Assembly (NCBI GenBank): GCA_023091665.1
Contig: JALJCQ010000006.1
Location: forward strand, 62,001 to 126,000
Direction of reading: 5' to 3'
From: Pythium myriotylum
Lineage: Eukaryota; Oomycota; Peronosporomycetes; Pythiales; Pythiaceae
DNA length: 64,000 bases
Position 1 is the first letter of the stretch; each line of letters opens with the position of its first letter. The translations under genes and the position numbers were made by a program. A model generated the notes under the pieces. The model was not told the DNA's origin. It saw only the letters and a list, made by a program, of their open reading frames with translations, and made no database searches. Of the stretch, positions 21,642 through 32,246 are shown piece after piece.

Positions 21642-22600
21642 CAAGGGGCGCCTATTGAGGCCTCCAGCGAGGAGAGGACTAGGACACGTCTAGTAGACAC
21701 ATTGGATAATGCCATGACTTGACTTTGAAGGTGAGGTCTATTGGATCGCACTGTTATGGATCCTATAGCCGGGCCTGACGGCCCTGCTTGGATAATACCA
21801 TGGAGAAGGAATACAAAAAGAGATCCCAGGAAGTCGAATAGTGTTGTTGTTACCTTGGACCTGCTCCATCACCGCCCGGATGTCAACTCGAAGAGGTCTC
21901 CTTTAAAAAGTTCTCAACGTCGATGTTGTTCCGACGTGACTTTACATGTGATTGCTTGTCTCTCACGTTCGGGCACACCGCACTATGCAAGACTTCGAAC
22001 AACAGTGTTTCTAAATTGTCACTACTCCGTTACGGGCACCAACTCGCCTGTCGAAAGAGTCATCATTGGCTCAAGTTTTAAGTTTGAGCCGAAATCGTTC
22101 CCACATCAACCTGGTGCCTCACACGTGGTGTATTGGGAATGTGAGATTGTAAAACGGCACCACAGTCCGACCTTGCTGGTATACTTCATCACTGCAGAAT
22201 TTGATACTCGAGGTCAATTCCAATATCCAGAGCTTCCCGTGCGAATGCGCGGCATTGTAAGTAAGATCTCTATTTGGAGTCGTGAAAGTTCGAAGGAATA
22301 TAACTGGAGAGAATGTTACACGAATGTCGTTCTTGACCGACTGGGTCAACATTCACATAAACTATTCATTATTTTCGACATTTATCGTATATAACGATGG
22401 GAAGACACCAATCTCAAGATGTAGTTTGTATATCATACTATCATATTATGCCGTAAACAAATAAAACAAGTCTTGGTACGCTTTTCTCATCATGGAGAAA
22501 CTCTGGATATAAATATCCAGAGAACACTTGTGGGCTCGGCGGCTGGAGCCTTCGCCGAAATCGTGATGTGTCACCACTTGGGCCCAAAAAATCGCCGGCC
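21642..22600. other. Sequence between E1 and degenerate element R
   Basis: No gene recognised. Includes the perfect 10-bp-arm hairpin at 22501-22522 (CTCTGGATAT/ATATCCAGAG), also seen at 15590. It may hold decayed LTR sequence of R. Confidence 0.4.
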
Positions 22601-22619
22601 ACTACACGTCATTGATCAC

Positions 22620-25468
22620 TGGATTGAATGCCGTACTCGTCTGTACTTGCGGACCATCACAGTCTTTCAGAAAGCCGATAAGAATCGCGAGTCATGGTCT
22701 CTAGACATTGGGATTCCATGGAGCCGAACATGTTTTCGAAAAACAGCTTTGCCGTGTCCTTCGCACTCGCGGACTTGGTTATCGGGACAAAGTGAGCACG
22801 TTTCGTTAGTCGATCCAGAATAACAAATATCGTGTCGGATCCAGTGGCGGTCGCAACGGGTAGATCGGGCATGAAGCCCATTGATATGTGAGTCCATCTT
22901 TTGCGCGGAATCTCAAGCGGATGGAGGAGCCCGGCTGGCTTTCGTTGTGCGGTCTTGATTCGTTGACAGAGTTCGCAAGTTTGTACATACTTGGATACCG
23001 TCGTGTGCATGTTTAGCCAGTCGAATTTTGCTGGGCGATAGCTATCTTGCGAGATCCAGGGTACCCTCGCGCTGCTGTATCATGACTCTCAAAAAGAATG
23101 CGTTTTCGCAGGCCCATGTCCTCCGGCACACAGATGTGTCGTGGTTCATCGAAGTCAGGTTGAAAGTAGAGCAAGCCGTCTTCAAGACTGAAGTGTCGTA
23201 CGTTAAAGCGCAGAGTCGCGTGAAGATCGACTGGTGGTGTTTCGGGATTAGCGGAACGCCGCAAGTGAGCCACCAGGGGCCCGAAGTGATATTCCTCGTC
23301 GTACAACCGCGTGCACCGGTCGAGCACAGGCGGGCGCTGCCACGTAGTACTGATACGCTTCGCCTGGTGAAACCTCAGCCTGCTGATTGCCGAGCTGCTC
23401 GAGCAGCGAGGCGAGAGACTCGTGCGCCGGGAATTCCGAATCCTGCAGTTGTGGGCTTCGAGAGATCAGGTCAGCTACAACGTTGGCCTCACCTGGAATC
23501 CAACGGAAATGTGGCTGGTAGAACCTCAGCTCGTTCAGCCAGCAGGCTAAACGTTGTTAGCACATTGTCTGGGACAATATCGACTTGAATGTTCAGTGAT
23601 CCGTGTTTACGAAAAAGGGTTTGTGGTGAAGGCGTGGGGGCAAAGCCTGCCGCTCAGCGAGGGCGAAGCAGGTGTCGCACACGGGTCCACACAGACTCTT
23701 TGGGCTGGTCGGTCGCTGCTGACGTTAACACCCCGCTGTCACAGTCACAGTCGCTGACGGGGTGAACCGCAGGCACTTAGGCTTGAGATCCGGGGGGTCT
23801 TGGCAAAGGGGGTCGTGAAGCCCGCGGATTTGTCGCCTTGGCACAGCACGTGGATCGCTGGTCACGTGCTGCGTGCGACGGGAAAGCGCAGAGCCGATCG
23901 TCACCAGAAGCTGGCTGGTGGCCCGGATGCGCGGGAGGGGTGGGAGGTTCCTCATCCGGCGGTCACAGCACCTGATGCTGGTCTTCCCCTGCTCTTCGGT
24001 CTCTCGGTACGCGTGGGCAGCAGCAACCACACGCGCTTCGGTCGGAATACGGTCGTCAGGTGCGCCTTGTCGAGACGCACCCGGAGGTTTTAGCGTCGCC
24101 CCCTGTGGCGACGGGTCGTGTGACTTCTGGACTCGAAGTCCTTACTTGAGGGGCTTGAGTGCTTGGCAGCAAATTCCAAAGTCTTATTTTCCAACAACCG
24201 AATACCTGACCCAGAGAGTCAGATGCCTACGTGACTGCATACCCTATACCGCACCTGCCCTGTCTCTGCACTGGCACCAGGTAATCACCCAGCTACGTAA
24301 TCAGGTGCTGATCACCCACCTACAGAGTCTGATACTACTCAGTCTCCTCAGATCTGTTGCTACTGTATCAGACCGCTCAGGGCCTCAACGACGATCCAGC
24401 CTCTGGGCCACGTCTTAGGTGCTGGGACATAACCGTCACGTCCGTCTCATACGTACGCATCTGGGAATGTCGTAGATGTGACGAACTCGGCGTGCGGGAC
24501 TCGCTACCGTCCATCTTGCCGTTGCCGAAGGATGGATGGCCTTGATGTCGACGGAATGTTGAGGGAGGTGCATCAAGTCTGGATACACCTCAAAACCTCA
24601 GGCCACTTCACCACAGGTTGATCGATCAGGTACGGTTTCAATAGGCGCATGGCGTGTAGTGCTGCCAAGAGTTCCTTTTCTATTATTGGATACACACGCT
24701 CGGGGGTCGATAGCTTGCGCCCACAGTGAGCAATAATGCGCTCGTTGTCTTCCTCACCAAGCTGATACAGATAGCCACCAACCGCGTAGTCTGAAGCGTC
24801 TATCTTGACGTGGAACGGTCGGGACGAGTCCGGGTGAGGGAGCACTGAGGGAGACGAGAGGCGCGTTTTAAGTTCTTCTAATGCACGTCGCTGTTCATCG
24901 TTGAGTGTGACCTGCTCGTGTTGCGAGCGGCCCCTTGTGCCTTCCGTCAATGGTGCGGCGAGCGACACAGGTCTGGGCAGAGCTTGAGCACATACACACA
25001 CGTGCCGAGGAATGACTGAAGTTCCTTTTCGTCCTTAGTACGGGCCAATCGCGGATGCAAGCGATTTTGTCGGGTCCATTCCCACTCCCTCGCATCCAAT
25101 GTAGTCACCTAGGCAGGGGATTTCCCTTGCGCAGAATGTTCACTTCACAGCCTTTACATACAATTGCTGATCGACACAGCGCTGCAGCACAACTTCGAAC
25201 GCGATCAGATCATCCTCCATGGAATCGGATGGCGTGAATACGAACAGATCACCAAAGTAGGCTCGGCAGAGCTCGCGCTGGTCGTGGAACACGAATTGTA
25301 TCAGACGATTGAACGCAAATGGACTAGATGAGAGACCCATGGGCGTTGCCAAATATTCGAGCTGACCGTCGGGTGAGGAAATGGCCGTATACGGATTATC
25401 CTGCTCTCTCAATCGCATCTGGAAAAATCCCCACAATAGGTCTAACGCGGAAAAAATCCGTCCCTTGG
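22620..25468 (-). pseudogene. Degenerate Ty3/gypsy pol, element R (3' part)
   Basis: An old, broken pol. RT pieces (KGRIFSALDLLWGFFQMRLRE, PDGQLEYLATPMGLSSSPFAFNRL, with FGDLFVF where YxDD is expected) lie at 25140-25468. RNase H (FHVKIDASDYAVGGYLYQ) lies at 24620-25001 and continues at 23400-23620 (FRWIPGEANVVADLISRSP) after interruption by a solo LTR. Integrase remnants (YVQTCELCQRIKTAQRKPAGLL) are at 22657-23330. Stops and frameshifts occur throughout. Its N-terminal RT half lies at 40410-40760, so the P/Q composite was inserted into its RT. Confidence 0.85.
23622..24615. mobile_element. Solo LTR (994 bp) inside R
   Basis: It begins TGTGGTGAAG and ends CTTCACCACA, the inverted terminal form of an LTR, and interrupts the R RNase H frame precisely. 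GGTT occurs on both sides (23618-23621 and 24616-24619) as a probable target duplication of 4 bp. No coding region inside. It could instead be a TIR element, but TG...CA and the size favour an LTR. Confidence 0.7.
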
Positions 25469-25770
25469 TGTAACGGTCCACGACCGTACACAGCACCTGC
25501 GTTTGAGGAAGCGTGAGCAGCCGCTCCGAGTCGACCCCTGTCGACGAGCGCCAAGGACTTGGCAAAAGGCGAACTGATTGTATTCAGATTATTCCCCTGG
25601 GGACTAATCCCCCTATACCTGATATCCCTGGTATCTAATACCCAGGGATATCCCCTACTGAATCTAATAAAAGAGAGTCACTACTTAGGGTAACTTTTCC
25701 CCTAAGTGGACCACACACGTTATGTACCTTCACAACCTAACCTACTTGTGTAACCTTGTACCCCGTTACA
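25469..25770 (-). repeat. LTR a of the P/Q composite
   Basis: 302 bp, TGTAACGG...CCGTTACA. It differs from LTR b at three bases near one end (for example GTACAC versus GTTCAC). Followed inside by a run of 21 C (25771-25791), the expanded polypurine tract of the minus strand. Confidence 0.95.
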
Positions 25771-25955
25771 CCCCCCCCCCCCCCCCCCCCCAAAATGAGG
25801 AACACCCTTGTACCTAATTTAGGAACAGCCGTGTCCTAGAAAAGGAATACGAGCCTATTCCAGTACGGAGTTTTCCGAGGGCCCACACGGAAATGGGTAC
25901 AGACTCATGGCGACCATGAGCGCGAAGTCGCGTGTCGATTTCTCGACAACGACTA

Positions 25956-27425
25956 CACCTTTTCCTGATCGTGGACGGACAGTCTTGCAATCAAAACAAG
26001 ATTTTGAGGTTTTAGCGGACGGGAGCCACCTAAAAAGGTTTTATTCAAAGCCGGACAGTTTGCCGGTCAAAACCGGACAGAGTCGTACTTAGCTGGACAG
26101 GAGAGATGGCTTCATTGTATTATTCCCCAAGACGCATATCTTCGCCTCTCAAGGCGCGATCCCACCAAACGGCGCAATGGATCTCCTCGTTGATGACAAG
26201 GTTTGCAGTGATGAGAGGGAGAGCCTCATTCGCGGCCTGCTCCAGGAGAATCCGCTTTCGCTCCTCGAGAGTCTGACCGGGCTGTGCTCTAGAAAGGAGG
26301 TGCCGGTGGGCCGACATATACGACTTCACTTCGGCCATCAGAACGCTGAAGCAGCCCTCAATAGGGTTGCACATCGGGCTGTATGGACCGAGGCGAAGAA
26401 GAAACAGGCGGCCACGAGGAAGCGTCGGATCCTCGTCGAATCGCTCCTTGACTAGGTCCTCGCTGCGCTCGTGAGCGCCAGCGTTGTCGAGCACGATCAC
26501 GATAGGCTTGCCACGAAAGTCAGGTCGTGTGTCGGCCCATGCGACAGCTGAGTTGAACGTGTCGAGGAGGAACGCTGCATTCATGTCCATATCGATTGAC
26601 TTGTGCACAAAGTTCACATGCACGACTCCCATGCCGTTTGCGACAGCAAGCTGGATCTGCAGGTTGAAGCCCTGGGACCCTGGGCCGGTAACGACCGCAC
26701 GCTCGCCTTGCTTCGCCCTCCCCTTGGTTCTGGCAACGTAGCAGTTGTAGTTGGTCTCGTCGATGTAGACGATCATGTGACCTCTGTCACGGTGGAACTT
26801 CAGCATCTCGGCAAAGATGCGACGCTCTTCCTTGTTCACCGGGCTGTTCATGGCGTCCTTCTCCATCCGCACGTCTTTGATCGTGTACGTCATCGCAACG
26901 AGATGGCGACTTATCGTTGACACCGACACAGAGACGTCGTAATCTTCCATAAGGCGAACGTGCATCGCCTCGAGCGTGATACTCGCGTCGTTCTCGAGGT
27001 ACTCCTCCAGCGATATGAGCATGTCCACCGTGACCTTGGACAGCGATTCACGGCGGCCACCACGAGGCTTATCCTCCGTCCTCTGGCGCTTGATGAGCAC
27101 GTACGCTGCAGAGCGACAAATCCCGTTCGCCAGTGCCACTTGCAGCCACTTCGGATCGCCGCCGTTGAAAGCGTCGAGGACGCGTTGCCGCTCCGCTGCC
27201 GTGTGCTTCTTCTTGGTGTTGGGCATGTTTTGCAATACCACCCTCGAAAACTACCATGGCCATCGGCGGCAAGAGACATGCGACGTGTGGCAAGACACGC
27301 AGTCCGCGTTTGAATGCGACACTGTCCATCATTGAATCAAAACCTTGGGTATAACCCTGTAACCCATGGCGAGGTTATATCCGGTTTTGATTGCAAGACT
27401 GTCCGTACACGATCAGGAAAAGGTG
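25956..27425 (-). mobile_element. Tc1/mariner-like transposon inside Q
   Basis: 1470 bp with 42-bp terminal inverted repeats (25956-25997 and 27384-27425; they begin CACCTTTTCCTGATCGTG) that differ at one base, flanked by TA on each side. The sister copy P (around 38336-38350) lacks the insert and shows the near-empty site (TG in place of TA), which defines the ends. Confidence 0.95.
26120..27226 (-). CDS. Tc1/mariner (IS630) family transposase
   Basis: 368 residues from ATG at 27226. The N-terminal third is helix-turn-helix DNA-binding sequence (AAERQRVLDAFNGGD, ANGICRSAAYVLIKRQR) followed by a GRRES linker. The catalytic DDE domain has YIDETNY (first Asp), IVLDNAGAHE (second Asp) and SPMCNPIEG (Glu). 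Exactly 42 residues separate the second Asp from the Glu, longer than the 34-41 of the named subfamilies I know. The frame is intact and the TIRs are nearly perfect, so it may be active or recently active. Confidence 0.9.
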   Translation of the reverse strand: MPNTKKKHTAAERQRVLDAFNGGDPKWLQVALANGICRSAAYVLIKRQRTEDKPRGGRRESLSKVTVDMLISLEEYLENDASITLEAMHVRLMEDYDVSVSVSTISRHLVAMTYTIKDVRMEKDAMNSPVNKEERRIFAEMLKFHRDRGHMIVYIDETNYNCYVARTKGRAKQGERAVVTGPGSQGFNLQIQLAVANGMGVVHVNFVHKSIDMDMNAAFLLDTFNSAVAWADTRPDFRGKPIVIVLDNAGAHERSEDLVKERFDEDPTLPRGRLFLLRLGPYSPMCNPIEGCFSVLMAEVKSYMSAHRHLLSRAQPGQTLEERKRILLEQAANEALPLITANLVINEEIHCAVWWDRALRGEDMRLGE

Positions 27426-27427
27426 TA

Positions 27428-28274
27428 ATCGAGAGCCGCAGCGGCTTGGCGCAACACCTCGCTGCGTCATGAGACGCATGCTGACGTGCGCGCGGTCGCC
27501 AGCGACCACTGGATCATGACGATCCCCCAAAACTGGGCCATTATGCCGTCTGACGGCGGCAAGCCAAAATGGCATGGTCAGACGACCATTGCGAGGCGAG
27601 CAGAGCTCGCGGCAAGCCCAAACTTGGCACACACACTCAGTGCGATGGGTTCTTGCCTTGTGCAAGCGTACAGACCTGTACGATGCGAACTCGCAAACTT
27701 CGTCTCTTGACGGTGCCCAGAACTGGGTCCAGTCTAATACTGGAGACTGTGGTCGGTGGGTACCCACCGCGAGTACTACCAAGTACTCGAGAGGCTGGCT
27801 AGCCTCATCCAGCGACTCAACTGAGTGCGTGGAGTGCGGGGACAGTCGGACAACGACGTTGCCGGACAACTTCGTGTTGTCGGCCACACGCTCGGGCGTG
27901 ATGGCTACACCGCAGAGAACTGCTCGGTGTAGCAACACCAAACTGAGCCAGCCACTCTGGCTTGGTGCGAGCGTTGTCCAACGCAACCGATGAGGTCGGT
28001 GGACGTTGTCGAAGCTTCGACTGCGCCGAACGCGGCGTTCTCGCCATCTTCATGTCCTTCTGCTTGGGTCTTGTACCCATGTCTACAATAGACAGGGACA
28101 GTCGACTTGGCTGAGACGGACCTTCCGTGTGCTCCACTGAGCGTCTTCCTTGAGGAACTTGAGACACTTCTCATCTTGATGGAGGTGGTCGGTTCCACCT
28201 ACTGGAACCATCCAGGATGATCATGTTCGCATGCGCGAACAAGATCAGAGCAATCTTGCCTGAGAGTACTCTCA
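27428..28274 (-). other. Q 3' noncoding region rich in hairpins
   Basis: Lies between pol and the 3' LTR and matches 37494-38340 of P in reverse. Nearly every 20-30 bp holds a short perfect inverted repeat. No credible protein is encoded apart from the out-of-frame chromodomain remnant at its start. Confidence 0.7.
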
Positions 28275-28354
28275 TCAACCCAGGAGCTCTGGTTGCTTGG
28301 ATACCCAAGCCACTTGACCAAGAGCTGTTTCCGACGACGCTTCGTCCGATTCAT
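28199..28354 (-). pseudogene. Out-of-frame chromodomain remnant of Q
   Basis: A frame shifted by one base from the end of pol encodes KQLLVKWLGYPSNQSSW...LVRAC, a recognisable C-terminal half of a chromodomain. The pol frame itself stops at 28275. The same shift is present in P, so it predates their divergence. Confidence 0.65.
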
Positions 28355-31300
28355 CTCCATCAGGGCGGAGATACGGCTTGAGCAAGCCGACGTAGAACGT
28401 CGGGTGCGTCTGCAACCATGTTGGCAGATCGACCCTGTAGGAGTTTCCCCTCCGCTTCAACACCTTGAACGGGCCGATATATCTCGGCAGCAGCTTCGAG
28501 CTGCCCAAGCTGGACACAGCATTCTGAGACAGGTTCTTCGTGCTGACAAGCACATAGTCGCCTGGCTTGAACACACGCGTGTTCTTCCGACCGTGCTTGT
28601 CGGCTTGTTCCTTCTGAACATCTTGGGCAGCTGCCATCGCGTCACGCACGCGGGTGATGACATTCACACGTGTCGACAAGAACTCGTCGATCTTGCGGCG
28701 CTCCGCCGACTTGGAAACACCTTCCAACTGGGAGGCAAGTAATTGCCGAGCCCCTCCCCCACCAGACTGGGAACTGCCCATGAGGCAGAGCGGCAACGCT
28801 GGGTGCCTCAAACCGTTCACGAAGAACGGCGACAGACCTGTCGATGGATGAACAGAGTTGTTCATGGCGAACTCGACCATGACGAGAGTGTCGCTCCACG
28901 ATGTGGGATTATCCCCACAGTACGAACGGAGGATATCCTCCACGACCCGGTTGGCCCGCTCGGTCTGGCCATCGGTCTCCGGATGATCCGTCGTCGACAT
29001 GTCGAGCCTGGTGCCCAGGATCTGGAAGAGACCTTCCCAGAAATCACCAGTGAACCTGGGATCCCGATCCGATACGATTGAGTCGGGGAGACCGTGTAGT
29101 CGAAACACGGTATCGACGAAAAGTCGAGCACAGTCAAGACCTGTGCACGTATCCGAAACCGGAGCAAGATGCACCATCTTGGACAAACGGTCAACAAAGA
29201 CCAGCACACCATTGTGCCCAGCGGACGTCTTTGGCATTCCAAAGAAGAAGTCCATGCTCACTGAGCGCCAGCAGTCGCTGGGGACAGGCAAGCTCTGAAG
29301 CGGAGCCTGAGAGTGTGCACTTGGCTTCACTCGTTGACAGACGTCACACGTGCGGACATACCGCGACACCCACTTGTACATCTTGGGCCACCAAAATCTC
29401 GGGCTGAGAAGCGCGTACGTCTTCTCACGGCCAAGATGGCCAGCACATGGTGCGTCGTGAGCACCATACGCGATCACGTATCGCAGATCTTCGTCTGATG
29501 GGACGACTATGCGAGCTTCTTCGCTGTCCGAGACCTGATACTTCAGGAGACCGTCTTCGAACGTGTACCGATGGAGTCGGGCTCGAACACGAGGGGAGAT
29601 AGACTTCTCCGAGTCTGACGACTTGAGAGCACGAATGATCTCCGCACACTGCGCATCGCCTTCGTAGGCGTCACGAATCAAGTCGTAGACATCAGAAGCA
29701 ACTGATGTGAGATGGTTCATCTCGTAGTCGGGACGCCGAGAGAGTGCGTCCGCCAGCACGTTGAGCCGACCCGGCTTGTACTCGACAGTAAAGTTGTATT
29801 CTGAAAAGAATGACAACCAGCGAGCCATTCGCGGCGACAAGTGCGGAGACTGTGTCGCTGTGCGTAGAGACGCATGGTCTGTGTAGACCACGAACGGCAA
29901 CGCGCCGAGAAGGTGGACGCGGAACTTCACCAAGGCGTACTTCATCGCCAACAATTCCTTGTCGTGAACTGGATAGTTCTTCTCGGCCGCTTGGAGCTGG
30001 CGAGACTGATACGAGATGACTCTTTCGTGACCATCTTGGTCCTTCTGCAAAAGTGCACAGCCGATCGCATAGTCGGAGGCGTCACAGACAACGCTGTACG
30101 GAGCGGAGTCGTCCGGTAACGCCAGGATCGGCGCTTGGAGAAGACTCTCCTTGATCTTCTGGAAGGCAGCTTCCGTGTCGTGAGACCACGACCACTCAAC
30201 GTCATTCATGAGCAGCTGAGTCAGCGGCGGAGCCATCTCGGCGTAGTTCTTCGTGAACCGGTGCAAGTAGTTGGCGAGACCCAACCACTTGCGTAGGTCC
30301 TTCACGGACCGTGGCGATGGCCACTCGGCGATTGCCTTCACCTTCTCGAGGTCGGCCCGAACACCGTCGACCCCGACGAAACACCCAAGCGCTGGGATCT
30401 CTTCGGCACCGAAGATACACTTATCCAAGTTGGCATAAAGCTTATGCTCCTCGAGGCATTCGAGCACTTGGCGGAGGTGATCCTCATGGAGCGCGTCCAG
30501 ATCACGACCGGGCTCCGGCTTCGTGTGGACGTAGATGTCGTCGAAGTACGTCTGTGCGAACGCTCGCAGGGGATGGAACAGATGGGTCACCAAGCGATTG
30601 AACGTCGCTGGGGCGTTCGACAGCCCCTGTGGCATCACTAGCCACTCCCAGAGCATACCGCTCGGCGTACTGACGGCTGTCTTGGGGATATCCCCACGCT
30701 CCATGAGCACTTGGTAATAACCGTCGACCAAGTCGAGAGAACTGAACTTCTTTGCGCCGGACATCCGGTGGATGATCACATCCTTCCGAGGGATCGGAGT
30801 GGACGCAGGAATCGTCTGCGCGTTCAACTTGTTGTACGCGTGGACAATCCTCCACTTGCCATTTGGCTTGCGCACACAGAACGTTGGTGCGCTGTGCGGC
30901 GAGACGCTCTCGCGCACCAGGCCAGCCTTGGCTTTCTTAGCAAAGAATTCATCAATGAAGTCCGATTGTTCGGCCGGCAGAGCCCACTGGCGAACGGTCG
31001 CATAGCTCGAGCCAGGCTTGAGCTTGATCTCGTGGCGAACGCCACGATCAGGGGGAAGCCCCGCCGGCGGGTTCTTGCTGAGGCAAGTCTCCGCAAACCG
31101 CTTGACCAGCGGATAGAACCGATCCTTCGGATTCTTGAGGATGGCCGAACCACGGCGAGCGCCAAACTTCTGACGAAACTCAACGAGAACATCCTCGTCA
31201 ATCACCGTCGAGGTGTTGAGTTGAGCGAGATCTCGCTCAGATCGGAGGATCACAACCTCAGCGATCTCACCAGCCTTGAGCTCGCGGACGAAATCGTCCA

Positions 31301-32246
31301 TAGGGAGTTCCTCCAAGCTAGTCAGCTCAGAGAACTCTGGCAACGGTGCCATATCGACCGTGGACGGATCGATCGACGATCCCGTCATCACATCAACGAT
31401 GTGCACGTCATGCGACGCGTCCGAGAGCGGGAGTGGCTCAGGCATGGGCTCGGTCTTATCCGACGACCCTGAAAGCGGCTCGACCGCACGCGGACACGCG
31501 ACAAGGGGACACATCCCCGAAGCATCTTCCATGCTGGTACTCGGAGGGGGCGGAGACAACTCGACGCCCTCTTCTACGCCGTACTCCACGGCAGACGGCA
31601 CGACCGTCTCCGGAACACCCGAGGTGTCCATGGCGTTCACTACGCCAATGAAGTAGGCACTTCCATCATCCTTGATGGGACTCATCAGCCGGCGGACGAA
31701 GGAGGGTTCATGACGCTCCTGAGCTCCGTTCCTGCCGGGAGACGTGCTCCCAATCGACTTGGTCCTCCAGTCGATCCACGGCTCGTGGCGCTCGAGCCAC
31801 GGCATTCCGAGGATGAGATCAAACCTCTCATCCATGTCGAGCACTGTAAAGCGCTCCACTGAGTCGAAATCGACAAACGCAATGCGTAGATCGACCTCGA
31901 TCTTCTTCGTCTCTGCGACGATGCCCGTCGCAAGACGCACCGAGACTCTTCCGAGATCTCGCTCACAAGCTTGAGCAAATAGAGAAGCATTCTCAGCAAT
32001 ACTTTGCTTGCGACCGTAGTTGCGCGTCGCACCAGAGTCGATTAAGACTCTGAAGGGACGTGCAAATTCCTTCACTTCAGCAGTGACGACGATGAGCTCG
32101 CCACTGATGCGCAGCTCATCAACTGCTGAGAAGAGATCTTCTTCCGGGGGCACCCCGCCTTGCGATACTGCCGAACTCGGCGTCGCGGGGCGAGGAGTAA
32201 TCGCCCCAGTAGACTGCCCCGCGTCTACTGGGAACTGTCGTTTCCC
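28275..32246 (-). CDS. Q pol polyprotein (protease, RT, RNase H, integrase)
   Basis: About 1320 uninterrupted codons after the -1 slip site at 32240-32246. Order: aspartic protease (RVLIDSGATRNYGRKQS), long acidic linker, reverse transcriptase (FSSLDLVDGYYQVLM, TYFDDIYVHTK), RNase H (SVVCDASDYAIGCALLQ, YTDHASLRT), and integrase with HHCC region (GHLGREKT...CDVCQRV), catalytic motifs (SMDFFFGMP, DRDPRFTGDF, ETDGQTERANR) and a GPFKVLKRR/HPTFYVGLLKPYL module. All catalytic motifs are intact. The C-terminal chromodomain is lost to a frameshift. Q is the best candidate for an autonomous copy in this window. Confidence 0.9.
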   Translation of the reverse strand, partial: GKRQFPVDAGQSTGAITPRPATPSSAVSQGGVPPEEDLFSAVDELRISGELIVVTAEVKEFARPFRVLIDSGATRNYGRKQSIAENASLFAQACERDLGRVSVRLATGIVAETKKIEVDLRIAFVDFDSVERFTVLDMDERFDLILGMPWLERHEPWIDWRTKSIGSTSPGRNGAQERHEPSFVRRLMSPIKDDGSAYFIGVVNAMDTSGVPETVVPSAVEYGVEEGVELSPPPPSTSMEDASGMCPLVACPRAVEPLSGSSDKTEPMPEPLPLSDASHDVHIVDVMTGSSIDPSTVDMAPLPEFSELTSLEELPMDDFVRELKAGEIAEVVILRSERDLAQLNTSTVIDEDVLVEFRQKFGARRGSAILKNPKDRFYPLVKRFAETCLSKNPPAGLPPDRGVRHEIKLKPGSSYATVRQWALPAEQSDFIDEFFAKKAKAGLVRESVSPHSAPTFCVRKPNGKWRIVHAYNKLNAQTIPASTPIPRKDVIIHRMSGAKKFSSLDLVDGYYQVLMERGDIPKTAVSTPSGMLWEWLVMPQGLSNAPATFNRLVTHLFHPLRAFAQTYFDDIYVHTKPEPGRDLDALHEDHLRQVLECLEEHKLYANLDKCIFGAEEIPALGCFVGVDGVRADLEKVKAIAEWPSPRSVKDLRKWLGLANYLHRFTKNYAEMAPPLTQLLMNDVEWSWSHDTEAAFQKIKESLLQAPILALPDDSAPYSVVCDASDYAIGCALLQKDQDGHERVISYQSRQLQAAEKNYPVHDKELLAMKYALVKFRVHLLGALPFVVYTDHASLRTATQSPHLSPRMARWLSFFSEYNFTVEYKPGRLNVLADALSRRPDYEMNHLTSVASDVYDLIRDAYEGDAQCAEIIRALKSSDSEKSISPRVRARLHRYTFEDGLLKYQVSDSEEARIVVPSDEDLRYVIAYGAHDAPCAGHLGREKTYALLSPRFWWPKMYKWVSRYVRTCDVCQRVKPSAHSQAPLQSLPVPSDCWRSVSMDFFFGMPKTSAGHNGVLVFVDRLSKMVHLAPVSDTCTGLDCARLFVDTVFRLHGLPDSIVSDRDPRFTGDFWEGLFQILGTRLDMSTTDHPETDGQTERANRVVEDILRSYCGDNPTSWSDTLVMVEFAMNNSVHPSTGLSPFFVNGLRHPALPLCLMGSSQSGGGGARQLLASQLEGVSKSAERRKIDEFLSTRVNVITRVRDAMAAAQDVQKEQADKHGRKNTRVFKPGDYVLVSTKNLSQNAVSSLGSSKLLPRYIGPFKVLKRRGNSYRVDLPTWLQTHPTFYVGLLKPYLRPDGDESDEASSETALGQVAWVSKQPELLG
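32205..32246 (-). promoter_or_regulatory. Predicted -1 ribosomal frameshift site of Q
   Basis: GGGAAAC (32240-32246, minus) is read CAG GGA AAC in the gag frame. Spacer GACAGTT (7 nt) is followed by a perfect 10-bp stem, CCCAGTAGAC with GTCTACTGGG, around an 8-nt loop. The -1 frame continues GKRQFPVDAG into pol. The gag stop TAG is inside the stem. Confidence 0.85.

Noticed and set aside
25771..25791. 21-base C run as an assembly gap or artefact
   Set aside because: It lies at the expected polypurine tract, and P has a shorter, interrupted version, so expansion in Q is more likely, though exact length may be unreliable.
27428..28270. CRISPR-like array
   Set aside because: The palindromes all differ in sequence and are not spaced direct repeats; this is a eukaryotic genome.
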